From positions 1,116,001 to 1,180,000 of the forward strand of contig NZ_CP075682.1 in NCBI RefSeq assembly GCF_018603435.1: 64,000 nucleotides of DNA, given 5' to 3'. Shown piece by piece: positions 32,896 through 41,923 of the stretch. Position 1 is the first letter of the stretch. Each line of letters starts with the position of its first letter. The DNA is from Chryseobacterium sp. ZHDP1. Its GTDB lineage: Bacteria > Bacteroidota > Bacteroidia > Flavobacteriales > Weeksellaceae. A model generated the notes under the pieces. It searched no databases and was not told the origin of the DNA. It saw only the letters and a list, made by a program, of their open reading frames with translations. The position numbers were made by a program, and so were the translations under genes.

Positions 32896-33396
32896 ATGAA
32901 GGAAGAAAATATAGAACGGCTTAATTCTCTGTTTTCCAATTTAAAAACGGAAGAACAAAAACTGCAGGAAAGTCTTGCCAAGAAGAAAAGCGAGGAAGAT
33001 ATGTTTATTGAAGGGTTCAGAACGCTGAGTAAAAACCTCATCGAACCCAAAATGCAGGAATTCAGAAGGATGCTGAGAGAAAACGGATTTGGCTGTAAGG
33101 TAACTTTTAATGAAGAAAATAAAAACGGTTTGGGCGTCAATTCACAGACCCATATGAAACTTCAGATTTCCAGAAATGTGGAATCTAATTTTTATGCGAA
33201 TGATAAATTTCCGCACATCATGTTCGTTGCCGATAAAAATCTGAAGCGCATCGGAATTCATCAGGACACCATTTTTCAGAACGGAACGGGAATCGCTGCT
33301 TTCAAAGAGCAGAAATATACTCTGGAAACAATTACCGAAGAAAATATTGAAAGAGAAATTTTAGAATCGATTGAAAATATACTGATGAACAGATAA
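32896..33396 (+). CDS. Unrecognised protein with N-terminal coiled coil
   Basis: 166 residues, soluble. Residues ~1-60 are Lys/Glu-rich with heptad spacing (IERLNSLFSNLKTEEQKLQE) and likely form a coiled coil. The C-terminal half is mixed alpha/beta with ISRNVESNFYANDKFPHIMF and no known catalytic motif. It is convergent with the 33548-33817 gene and divergent from the plug-domain gene. I do not recognise the family. Confidence 0.65.
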   Translation: MKEENIERLNSLFSNLKTEEQKLQESLAKKKSEEDMFIEGFRTLSKNLIEPKMQEFRRMLRENGFGCKVTFNEENKNGLGVNSQTHMKLQISRNVESNFYANDKFPHIMFVADKNLKRIGIHQDTIFQNGTGIAAFKEQKYTLETITEENIEREILESIENILMNR

Positions 33397-33547
33397 AAAA
33401 AAGTTGTTTGTCAATTATTTTATCATAAATCTTCTACAGGCTCAGTGTTACACCGTTGAAAATAACAGTCTGCACCGGAGAAGTCACGTTGAGCTTGTGT
33501 AAGGATCTTTTTACGTAAAAAATACTCTAAAATTTAAGTCAAAAACT

Positions 33548-33817
33548 CTAAAAATTTTTGGTGTACCAAAAAACAATGGCTGTAAAAACAAAGGTGAGAA
33601 TAAACCAGACAAATGCTGTCACTATAATTCCTGCTGCACCATACAGAATAATACTGAAGGTTTTGTTCGCGGTTCCTGAGTTTTTCAACAGCGTATAATT
33701 TTCGCCTTTAAAGAAACGAACCGCTAAAAATATCAGGATACCGATACAGGCAACCGTAGAAAACAACATTCCCATTAAAGGCTCGAAAATAGGTCCGCAA
33801 GATAAAACAGTCATCAT
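33548..33817 (-). CDS. Small two-pass membrane protein
   Basis: 89 residues with hydrophobic segments at about 13-34 and 53-84 (the latter may be two helices), separated by a short polar loop (FKGENYTLLKNSGTANK). The start codon lies 4 nt beyond the stop of the upstream epimerase-like gene, so the two are co-transcribed. No known domain. Confidence 0.65.
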   Translation of the reverse strand: MMTVLSCGPIFEPLMGMLFSTVACIGILIFLAVRFFKGENYTLLKNSGTANKTFSIILYGAAGIIVTAFVWFILTFVFTAIVFWYTKNF

Positions 33818-33821
33818 TTTA

Positions 33822-34592
33822 TTAATTATTTACATTCAGGTGAAAATATCTCGGATCAGGATATTGAAATTCAAAATTCAGCTCTTCTTTTAATTTTGCA
33901 GGGGAAATTATTCTTCCTGTGGTTCTTCTTTCTCCTTCATAAGCCAGATCTTTCTGCGCATTGATGACTTCTTCTTTGTTGGGATGAATCGGCGCAACAA
34001 CATTATAAACTTTAGCCTGAGATTTCTGATCTAACATTTTTTCAACAACCGAACAGATGTCTGCGTAATGAATATGATTCACCAACTGATCCAGATGGGA
34101 TATATTGTAATTTTTCAGCAATCTTTCACCGCCCATTAAACCGCCCAGTCTCAGAATATTGGTCTGAGGAAATTTCTCCAGAATAAAGCTTTCGCTTTCC
34201 ACTTCCGCTGCCGGAAGATCATCCTCTGTAAATTCTTTTTCGATATCCGGATAAACGCCTGTGGAACTTGTATAAAAAATCTGACGGTTAAAATCTCCTA
34301 TAAAACGAAGCAGGTTTTCCCTTTTTTCCGTCATCGGAATCCTGGAACCTCTGAGTCCCGAAAAAGGAACGGCAACAATAATAGCGTCCAGTTCGGAAGC
34401 TATTTTCCACGGTTTCATGTCAGCATCAATTTCATCAGGAAATTTTACCAGATCCGCATGATATCCTTTAGCTTTCAGAACATCCAGTTTCGCTTCTGTT
34501 GTAGTGGTCGCAAAAATTTCATAGTTTTTCGACAGACGTTCCGCCAAATGGTTTCCCAGCCAGCCACAACCGATGATCCCGAGTTTCTTCAT
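33822..34592 (-). CDS. NAD(P)-binding Rossmann protein (YeeZ-like SDR epimerase family)
   Basis: 256 residues with an N-terminal dinucleotide-binding motif GIIGCGWLGNHLAE and the atypical extended-SDR pattern YTSSTGVYPD with an acidic follow-up (EKEFTEDDLP). This is the YeeZ group of nucleoside-sugar-epimerase-like enzymes, whose substrate is not known to me. The usual catalytic Tyr-x3-Lys is not obvious, so it may be a binding protein or use a different base. It is in an operon with the small membrane protein that follows after 4 nt. Confidence 0.8.
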   Translation of the reverse strand: MKKLGIIGCGWLGNHLAERLSKNYEIFATTTTEAKLDVLKAKGYHADLVKFPDEIDADMKPWKIASELDAIIVAVPFSGLRGSRIPMTEKRENLLRFIGDFNRQIFYTSSTGVYPDIEKEFTEDDLPAAEVESESFILEKFPQTNILRLGGLMGGERLLKNYNISHLDQLVNHIHYADICSVVEKMLDQKSQAKVYNVVAPIHPNKEEVINAQKDLAYEGERRTTGRIISPAKLKEELNFEFQYPDPRYFHLNVNN

Positions 34593-34678
34593 ATTTTTTA
34601 TTTGCCGAAAATTACAATTTTATTATGGTTTTTCAGCGTTGAAAATTGTAAAAAGCAAGCTAAATATGATTACTTTCT

Positions 34679-35203
34679 TTAACCACAAAAGTCACAAAAG
34701 ATAATAATAAAGCCAAATTTCAGAATAATAAAAGCCCTCAAAAGCATAAAAATCAAAGATTTTCATAAACTAATGTGTTCTGATCTAAAGCTTTAATTAT
34801 TTAAAATCTTATGTGACTTAAGTGTTTAAAAAAAACTCTTTCATTTAATCTGCAGCACTGTCATTTTGAGCGCAACGAAGTGAATCTAAAAAACAACTGT
34901 ATCTTGATAGATTCTTCATTACATAATGCTTCGCAAAATTCCTTTCAGAATGACAGAAAAATTTAACCACAAAAGTCTCAAAAGATAATGACAAAGCTGA
35001 TTTTCAGAATAATTAAAGTTCTCAAAGTATAAAATCAGAGATTTTTAAAAACTGTTGTGTGCTTTTATTCTTATGCTTATTAACTTTAAAATCTTTTGTG
35101 GCTTTTGTGGTTAAAAAATTACGTATATTTTAGTCTTTAAAGCTTTCGTGTTAGCAGATTCTTCATTGCATAATGCTGCGCAAAATTCCATTCTGAATGA
35201 CAG
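34679..35203. repeat. Mixed composite repeats, including a chimeric unit
   Basis: The first unit (34679-34826) starts with the TTAACCACAAAAG-type arm but continues into the inner part and right arm of the CACATAAG-type repeat (AACTAATGTGTTCTGATC, CTTATGTGACTTAAGTGTTT). A full TGTCATT dyad follows (34858-34956), then a full CCACAAAAG-type unit (34963-35114) and a half TGTCATT element (35154-35203). No genes in this 689-bp gap. Confidence 0.7.
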
Positions 35204-35281
35204 ATTTATTTGTGATTTTCGCGGTTAAATTTAAAATAACTGCTATGTTAAAAAAAATCATTTCAAAAAATTGTGTTCAGA

Positions 35282-35740
35282 TCAATCTTCAGATTCTCTG
35301 AGATTGTGATGAAAAAATATGGTTAAAAGCAATGGATTGTTGAAATCATCATTCGTTTCAATATTTCCTTGTTTTTTGAAAATAGAGTTTTTAAAAGTGA
35401 ATGTCATCATTAAAGCATCATCCTGAAAACGGTATAAAGAAACAGTTCTGTTGATAAAACCCTTTGATCTGTAGAAATATATTTCGGTGTATTGATTCTG
35501 ATAATGAAATATTCTTTGGTTTGCGCGATCAATCATTACGACAACATTTCCCTTTTCATCAAAGTATTGAGTTTTCTCCCCAAAAAGACCTGAATATTTA
35601 ATTCTGTATATCTGATCTTTGATTTTCAGCCTTTCATTTGTTGAAAAAACAAAATCAGCAAGCCTTTCCGCAACGATATTCCCTGCTTCATCTAAAAGCT
35701 GACAAGAAGATAAAATTTGCTTTATCGTGAACAATCTCAT
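35282..35740 (-). CDS. Unrecognised protein, possible LURP-one/scramblase-like barrel
   Basis: 152 residues, soluble. The run of beta strands (SCQLLDEAGNIVAER, IYRIKYSGLFGEKTQYFDEK, NVVVMIDR...IFHY) with alternating polar and hydrophobic residues looks like the phospholipid-scramblase/LURP-one beta barrel. That fold call is by eye only. There is no signal peptide. It lies 37 nt after the lipoprotein gene on the same strand and could be co-transcribed. Confidence 0.6.
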   Translation of the reverse strand: MRLFTIKQILSSCQLLDEAGNIVAERLADFVFSTNERLKIKDQIYRIKYSGLFGEKTQYFDEKGNVVVMIDRANQRIFHYQNQYTEIYFYRSKGFINRTVSLYRFQDDALMMTFTFKNSIFKKQGNIETNDDFNNPLLLTIFFHHNLRESED

Positions 35741-35777
35741 CCTTCAAAAATATCATTTTACTGAGGAAAAACAATTT

Positions 35778-36239
35778 TTACTTTACAAATAAATCTTTGC
35801 AGGTATACTGAAGCTTTTTGTTATTAATGCTTACTCTTCCCTTATATTCGTAAAGAGAAACCGAATCGAAATGCACTGCAATTTTATGAATCTCAATTTC
35901 AAGATCTATATTATGGTTATTCGAAAATCTTAGGATCTGTTTTTTCTGGTTGCCCAATGAATCTGTAAGCTTTTTATTCTCACTTAATTTTACGGTATCT
36001 TCATAGATTCTGTAATCTTTTTTCCATCCCTGAAATTCATCAAGCCTGATGTAGAACAATGAATCATTGATCCTTTTTACAGAAAACAGATCATACATAC
36101 AGTGCATCATAAGATCGCTCAGGTTTTCTTTGTTATTAAAACTGCTGTTTAAATAATCCCACTCATCCTTTTTCACCTCATGATCTTTTTTACAAGAAAC
36201 CAGAGCAAGAAATAGAAAAATGTAAAATATTTTATTCAT
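35778..36239 (-). CDS. Lipoprotein of unknown function
   Basis: 153 residues with a lipobox (FLALVSCKKD, lipidated Cys near 15). The mature part is charged (KKDHEVKKDEWDYLNSS) and beta-rich towards the end. The frame opens upstream at 36281, but ATG 36239 gives a normal lipoprotein signal. It starts 16 nt after the TPR gene on the same strand. The family is not recognised. Confidence 0.7.
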   Translation of the reverse strand: MNKIFYIFLFLALVSCKKDHEVKKDEWDYLNSSFNNKENLSDLMMHCMYDLFSVKRINDSLFYIRLDEFQGWKKDYRIYEDTVKLSENKKLTDSLGNQKKQILRFSNNHNIDLEIEIHKIAVHFDSVSLYEYKGRVSINNKKLQYTCKDLFVK

Positions 36240-36255
36240 AAAAAACGAGTTGAGA

Positions 36256-37182
36256 TTAAAAAATCTTCTTTCTGAATACAAAAACGATCACTCCCGAAAA
36301 GAGCAGATACGCGATTGCTATACAAAAACTAATCAGTTCAGTTCTTCGTATGGGTTTGGTCTGAAACTTAATTTCCTTAATTGCTTTCTTTTGTACATGA
36401 TCGATTACCGGCGGTGTATACAACGCCAGTCTTTCTTCCAAAACAGGCTTATTAAAACCGTACTCTTTTGCCAATTTATAAGTTTCTGCAGCTTCTTCTT
36501 TTTCCCGCATCAGGTAAGAAATATTCCCGAGATCAAATAAAAGCTGTGCTACGATTTTATCTTTCGGTTTTACAAAAGAAACCCTCTCATTAAGCTGATA
36601 ATACAATTGCTTTCTTAAAACAAAAAGTTCCTTGTCCTCTCTTTCCGATTCAGGAAATTTTCCATTTCCGAAATCATTTCCGATTAAAAATCTGGAATTG
36701 ATCAACTTTCCGCCTTTCATTTTGGCTTTCAGAATATTGATGTGAATCCATTCGGAACCGTAGTGAGAATTCGGGTTTATTTTTACTGCTTTTTCAATCC
36801 AGCGCAACGCTTCGGCATTATTACCGATCAGTTCATAAGCGGTACCGATATTGGAGGCGGTAGAATATCGGTTCGGTTCCTCTTTTTCAATCTTTTTGTA
36901 AAGTTCGATGGCTTCCTTATATTTTCCCTGAATAATCAGGATCAGTCCTTTATCTGAAAGGTAATTCAGTTTTCCTGTTTCCTTATAGCCTTTTTCCAGC
37001 GATAACAGTATCTTATTAAGCTCTTCGGTATTGGTAAAATAATGACCATACGGTACATATCCTTCATAATCTTCATAGAGAATGGTTCCGTCTTCAAGAT
37101 GCAGTGTTTCTCCGTTCAGGCATCCGAATGCGGGAACAGAAAATAAAACCCCGAACAGTACACTAAAAAAATATTTCCTCAT
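36256..37182 (-). CDS. TPR protein with signal peptide and C-terminal membrane helix
   Basis: 308 residues: a signal peptide (about 1-20), three or four tetratricopeptide repeats (LSDKGLILIIQGKYKEAIEL, TASNIGTAYELIGNNAEALR and FDLGNISYLMREKEEAAETY) and a C-terminal hydrophobic segment (about 280-300) followed by RKKIF. The repeats should face the periplasm and hold a partner protein. It is first of a three-gene run with the lipoprotein and the 35282 gene. Confidence 0.8.
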   Translation of the reverse strand: MRKYFFSVLFGVLFSVPAFGCLNGETLHLEDGTILYEDYEGYVPYGHYFTNTEELNKILLSLEKGYKETGKLNYLSDKGLILIIQGKYKEAIELYKKIEKEEPNRYSTASNIGTAYELIGNNAEALRWIEKAVKINPNSHYGSEWIHINILKAKMKGGKLINSRFLIGNDFGNGKFPESEREDKELFVLRKQLYYQLNERVSFVKPKDKIVAQLLFDLGNISYLMREKEEAAETYKLAKEYGFNKPVLEERLALYTPPVIDHVQKKAIKEIKFQTKPIRRTELISFCIAIAYLLFSGVIVFVFRKKIF

Positions 37183-37290
37183 ATCCGATTTCTATGGTTA
37201 CAGGTTTTAAAAAGTTTTTATCTGCAAAAGATACAAAACCTGCAGCATAAATTTAATTTTAATAATCAAATAAGTTCAATTATTCCAACC

Positions 37291-39655
37291 AAATATTTAA
37301 AAGATCACATAAGAAGAAAATCAAAGATTTTCAAAAACTAATGTGTTCTGATCTAAAGCTTAAATTATTTAAAAGCTTATGTGACTTATGTGTTAAAAAA
37401 AACTCTTACATTCAATCTGCAGCACTGTCATTTTGAGCGCAACGAAGTGGAGTTGAAAAATCTCGTACTGATAAATTCTTTACTGCATAATGCTTCGCAA
37501 AATTTCATTCTGAATGACAGAGTGATTTACTGTTTTTAAATTATAACACATAAGTCACATAAGTTAGTTTAATGAAATATTTAGTAGATCACATAAGAAG
37601 AAAATCAAAGAATTTCATAAACTAATGTGTTCTGATATAAAGCTTAGAATTATTTTAAAAGCTTATGTGACTTATGTGTTAAAAAAAACTCTTACATTCA
37701 ATCTCCAACACTGTCATTTTGAGCGCAACAAAGTGGAGCCGAAAAATCTCGTACTGATAAATTCTTTACTGCATAATGCTGCGCAAAATTCCATTTAGAA
37801 TGACAGATGAATTTCACTATTTTAAATTATAACACATTAGTCACATAAGTTTAGATTAACTAAATATTTAAAAGACCAAAGAAGAAAATCAAAGATTTTC
37901 ACAGACTAATGTGTTCTGATCTAAAGCTTAAATTATTTAAAATCTTATGTGACTTAAGTGTTTAAAAACTTTTCAACCTGCAAAGCTGTCATTTTGAGCG
38001 CAACGAAGTGGAGCCGAAAAATCTAAAAATAATTGCATTTTAAGAGATTCTTCATTCCATAATGCTTCGCAAAATTCCATTCTGAAGGACAGTTTTACTG
38101 CTTTAAATATAACACATAAGTCACATAAGTTTAGTTTAATGAAGTATTCAGAAGATCACATAAGAAGAGAATCAAAGATTTTCAAAAACTAATGTGTTCT
38201 GATCTAAAGCTTAGAATCATTTTAAAATCTTATATAACTTATGTGTTAAAAAAAAAACTCTTACATTCAATCTACAGCGCTGTCATTTTGAGCGCAACGA
38301 AGTGGAGTTGAAAAATCTAAAAACAACTGTGTCTTAACAGATTCTTCACTGCATATTGCTTCGCAAAATTTCATTCTGAAGGACAGGATTTTTAAATATA
38401 ACACTTAAGTAACATAAGTTTAGTTTAATGAATAATTAGAAGTTCACATAAGAAGAAAATCAAAGATTTTTATAAACTAATGTGTTCTAATATAAAGCTT
38501 ATATTATTTAAAATCTTATGTGACTAATGTGTTTAAAAACTTTTAGATTTCAATCTGCAACACTGTCATTTTGAGCGCAATGAAGTGGAGCGAAAAATCT
38601 AAAAACAAATGCATTTTAAGAGATTCTTCATTGCATAATGCTTCGCAAAATTTCATTCAAAATGACAGGGAAATTTAACCGCAAAAGGCACAAAAGATAA
38701 TGATAAAGCGAAGTTTCAGAATAATAAAAGCCCTCAAAAGCATAAAAATCAAAGATTTTTTTAAACTGTTGTGCTCTTTTATTCTTACGCTTGTTAACTT
38801 TAATAAAACATCAAAATCTTTTGTGGCTTTTGTGGTTAAAAAAGTACGTGTATTTAGTCTTTAAAGCTTTCATTTACAAACTCTTCACTGCATAATGCTT
38901 CGCAAAATTTCATTCTGAATGACAGAGTGATTTTACTGCTTTAAAATATAACACATTAGTCACATAAGTTAGTTTAATGAAATATTTAGAAGATCACATA
39001 AGAAGAAAATCAAAGATTTTTATAAACTAATGTGTTCTGATCTAAAGCTTAGAAATTATTTAAAATCTTATGTGACTAATGTGTTTGAAAACTTTTCAAC
39101 CTGCAAAGCTGTCAATTTGAGCGAAACTAAGTGAAGTCGAAAAATCTAAAAACAACTGTATCTTAATAGATTCTTCATTGCATAATGCTGTGCAAAATTT
39201 CATTCTGAATGACAGGATTTTTAAATATAACACATAAGTCACATAAGTTTAGTTTAATGAAATATTTAGTAGATCACATAAGAAGAAAATCAAAGATTTT
39301 CATAAACTAATGTGTTCTAATCTAAAGCTTAAATTATTTAAAATCTTATGTGACTTAAGTGTTTAAAAACTCTTCAACCTACAACACTGTCATTTTGAGC
39401 GCAACAAAGTGGAGCCGAAAAATCTCGTACTGATAGATTCTTCATTCCATAATGCTTCGCAAAATTTCATTCTGAATGACAGGGAAATTTAACCACAAAA
39501 GGCACAAAAGATAATCATAAAGCGAAGTTTCATAATAATCAAAGCACTCAAAAGCATAAAAATCAGAGATTTTTAAAAACTGTTGTTTTCTTTTATTCTT
39601 ACGCTTGTTACCTTTAATAAAGCATCAAAATCTTTTGTAGCTTTTGTGGTTAAAA
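37291..39655. repeat. Array of ~280-bp composite tandem repeats
   Basis: Units begin with AACACATAAGTCACATAAG at about 37554, 37831, 38111, 38400, 38951 and 39229, with a truncated one at 37291. Each holds three nested pieces: outer arms AACACATAAGTCACATAAG / CTTATGTGACTTATGTGTT; an inner pair CACATAAGAAG...CTAATGTGTTCTGAT; and a separate dyad CTGTCATTTTGAGCGCAACG / TTCATTCTGAATGACAG around AGATTCTTCA...GCATAATGCTTCGC. Copies of the CCACAAAAG-type relative interrupt the array (38679-38839) and end it (39489-39655). No credible gene. Confidence 0.85.
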
Positions 39656-39687
39656 AAGTACGTGCAGCAATCAACAAATCGTTGATT

Positions 39688-40410
39688 TTACGGCTGGTTT
39701 CCGGAAGTTCCTGTTTTTCCTTCGCTGTTCGTCTTTTGCAGGGAAGAATTTTTGGCAGCCTTTACCAGTTCATTGGTGTCGCTGTAAAGAAGTTCCCAAC
39801 CGGAAACGCCCTTCATCACGGTTAATAAACTGATGTAGGCTTTCAGGTTTTTCTCAAGATCTTTGCGGATGGCGCTTGCGCTCGTCATTTGTCGGAGGTC
39901 TGCGTTGGCTTCTGCCTGATCGGCAAATAAGGTCTCAAAATCTTCATGTTTCGTTTTCATTTCTGTGAATGCAGCATTGATGGAAAGCAGTCCGATTTTC
40001 TGCATATTTTCGGGCGTTTCCAGTTCTTCGATCAGCTTTTTCATCTGTGCGGTCTGAGAAGAATAGCTTAAACGGTCAAGATCCAGTCCGTACTTCTTCA
40101 ATACATTGTACAAATCTTCGGCAGCCTGATAATTGGGCGCAGAAGAAAGTTTGCGGTATCCGTTGAGAAAGGCTTTCAGATTGGTGTAAGCGACATCCCT
40201 TTCATGATCTGCCGTTGCCACATCCTTCCCTTTTCCGCTGTAGCTTTGCTTTGCATAGACTTTATCGTATTCTGTGTACGAATTCTGTAAAGCCAAAGTA
40301 AGTGGATGATTATCAACTATGGTATATTTCCCTGACTGTGCATTTGAGATAATACGTTGAGATAAAGTAGCGAGATCTTTAGTACTCAGTTTTGTGAGTG
40401 CAATTTTCAT
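39688..40410 (-). CDS. DUF6261 family protein
   Basis: 240 residues, entirely helical and without signal or membrane segment. It opens MKIALTKLSTKDLATLSQRI, a start I associate with DUF6261 proteins of Bacteroidota, and has a Lys/Glu/Ala-rich body and a low-complexity tail (SEGKTGTSGNQP). The function is unknown. It has the best promoter of the window (40447-40476) and CCGGAG-rich repeats directly upstream; the 3' end runs into the repeat array. Confidence 0.75.
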   Translation of the reverse strand: MKIALTKLSTKDLATLSQRIISNAQSGKYTIVDNHPLTLALQNSYTEYDKVYAKQSYSGKGKDVATADHERDVAYTNLKAFLNGYRKLSSAPNYQAAEDLYNVLKKYGLDLDRLSYSSQTAQMKKLIEELETPENMQKIGLLSINAAFTEMKTKHEDFETLFADQAEANADLRQMTSASAIRKDLEKNLKAYISLLTVMKGVSGWELLYSDTNELVKAAKNSSLQKTNSEGKTGTSGNQP

Positions 40411-40446
40411 TTTGTTTGCGTTTTTTTGATTAATAATTTAAAAAAC

Positions 40447-40476
40447 CAAATATAAAAAAACTTCTTTGATTACAAA
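40447..40476 (-). promoter_or_regulatory. Full Bacteroidota promoter of the DUF6261 gene
   Basis: The minus strand reads TTTG (40476-40473), an 18-nt spacer and TATATTTG (40454-40447), agreeing with TTTG-N17-23-TAnnTTTG. The ATG is 37 nt downstream. The -33 box lies at the beginning of the first CCGGAG repeat. Confidence 0.65.
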
Positions 40477-40660
40477 CAACTCTGTTTTAAACCTCCGGAG
40501 TTCTCCGAAACTTACAAACACTATTGTTTTAAACGACAGAAGTCCTCCGGAGGTTTCCTGCAACTTGCAGGAGAATTCCGGAGATGTACGGAATTCGCAA
40601 ACAACTTTGTTTTTAATCTCCGGAGGACTCCGGAAGTTTCCTGCAAATTGTTGTAGATGC
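40470..40660. repeat. CTCCGGAG-rich direct repeats upstream of the DUF6261 gene
   Basis: Three imperfect copies begin TACAAACAACTCTGTTTTAA (40471), TACAAACACTATTGTTTTAA (40513) and CGCAAACAACTTTGTTTTTA (40596). Each leads into CTCCGGAG or TCCTCCGGAGG palindromes, and two continue with GGTTTCCTGCAA or AGTTTCCTGCAA. The GC-rich palindromes stand out from the AT-rich surroundings. Possible roles are operator array or mobile repeat; neither is shown. Confidence 0.65.
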
Positions 40661-40788
40661 CTTGTGGTTGTGAGAGGTTTTTGAAAGTTTTATTAATTAT
40701 AATTTCTTATAAATTTCCGTAGAAATACGGAAAGGATTATAATCTTCGTTTTTTAAATTTAATAATATATTAAATATTTATCTAAAAT

Positions 40789-41787
40789 ATGGCAAAAAAA
40801 AGATATACAGTAGACGAACTTGATTTTAAAAGTGATTCAGAAGAAGAACAAATTAGAACAAGAAAAATATTCGATGACCTTAAAGATCGTGCGTTAAAAG
40901 GAGAAAAACTTTTAGAACGAGAAAAAGAGTTTTTGTGCACATCTCTAAAATTAACAATTTATGAAAATGATGGAAAGCCAGAAGATTTTGATTTCTGTAA
41001 AGATTTTATATTTCAAGAACTATACTTAACATATTTTCATAATAACCTTGCAGGTCCGTTTTACAAAGCAAAAAAGGGAGAAATAGTACTTGTAGATTTT
41101 GATGAGCAAATAAAAGACCTTAAAACTCTTCAAAAAATATCTGACGATTGGATGAAAGAAATAGTAAAAAAAAATCACACAGATCAAGTATTACAAGATT
41201 TAGCAACAGAAACAAGACTTGATTTAAAAGCATTAGAAAAAAAATATCCTAATTGGATAAGAAAAATAAAAAAACACCAGGATGATTACAAATTAAAAAA
41301 AGATAAAATAATTCTTCAATCAAAATTTATTTATCACTTAACAAAATCTGTAATTGAAAATTATAAAGCTGAAGACTTTGAAATAAGTTTCTCAGGACAA
41401 ATTATTGAATTTACTTCATACTCTCTAATACATATAACAAGTCGTCATTATGCTGAACCTATAAAAGATAATAAAGATAAAACGTATCATTATAAAAATT
41501 TTCTTCCAAAAGAGTTACATCTAAATTTAAAAGAAATATTAACAAAAGTTGATAATAAAAATGTAATTGACATTAATAAGACAGATAATATAATTTTTGA
41601 ATATGATAACGTTACATATCAACTTTGGGTACAAAAGAGATTTAAACAAGTTAAAGGAAAAGGTAATGTAGAAATAAATAGAATACAATCTTTTTACCCA
41701 ATTTATGATCCAATAAAAATAAAAACTATAAATGATAATTATCAAAAAATGGAAATCGAAAATAACTTGTATATCTATTATAAATGA
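40789..41787 (+). CDS. Unrecognised AT-rich gene; possible BECR-type ribonuclease C-terminus
   Basis: 332 residues, very Lys/Asn/Ile-rich, with codon use far more AT-rich than the core genes. There is no signal or membrane segment. The N-terminal 190 residues are helical and charged. The C-terminal ~110 residues hold IHITSRH (215-220), a helix LKEILTKV, strands FEYDNVTYQLWVQKRF and RIQSFYPIYD. This order resembles barnase/EndoU/colicin-E5/RelE (BECR) fold nucleases, where a HxxxRH-type pair and a closing SFYP strand are typical. The match is weak and by eye. It precedes the nuclease-like gene at 41924 by 136 nt on the same strand. Confidence 0.6.
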   Translation: MAKKRYTVDELDFKSDSEEEQIRTRKIFDDLKDRALKGEKLLEREKEFLCTSLKLTIYENDGKPEDFDFCKDFIFQELYLTYFHNNLAGPFYKAKKGEIVLVDFDEQIKDLKTLQKISDDWMKEIVKKNHTDQVLQDLATETRLDLKALEKKYPNWIRKIKKHQDDYKLKKDKIILQSKFIYHLTKSVIENYKAEDFEISFSGQIIEFTSYSLIHITSRHYAEPIKDNKDKTYHYKNFLPKELHLNLKEILTKVDNKNVIDINKTDNIIFEYDNVTYQLWVQKRFKQVKGKGNVEINRIQSFYPIYDPIKIKTINDNYQKMEIENNLYIYYK

Positions 41788-41824
41788 TAACAATATTAAG
41801 CATTTACATTTTGATAATTCTTTG

Positions 41825-41868
41825 TTACGGTAAACCGTAAAAATGAAAAGTGAAGTTGTTTATATTTG
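41825..41868 (+). promoter_or_regulatory. Palindromic operator candidate and -7 box before the 41924 gene
   Basis: TTACGGT-AA-ACCGTAA (41825-41840) is a perfect 16-nt inverted repeat. TATATTTG (41861-41868) matches the -7 consensus. The palindrome occupies the -33 region of this promoter, an ideal place for a repressor or for a protein that autoregulates. Confidence 0.5.
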
Positions 41869-41923
41869 ATTAATATTTATTTTAATTATAAAACATTTTA
41901 CAATTTAAACCAGTTAAAATTTC

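Noticed and set aside
37291..39655. CRISPR array
   Set aside because: Units are about 280 bp and repeat along their whole length; there are no 25-40 bp repeats with unique spacers and no cas genes nearby.
39583..39825. Plus-strand frame of 80 codons at the end of the repeat array
   Set aside because: It starts in a CCACAAAAG-type repeat and runs antisense into the DUF6261 gene.
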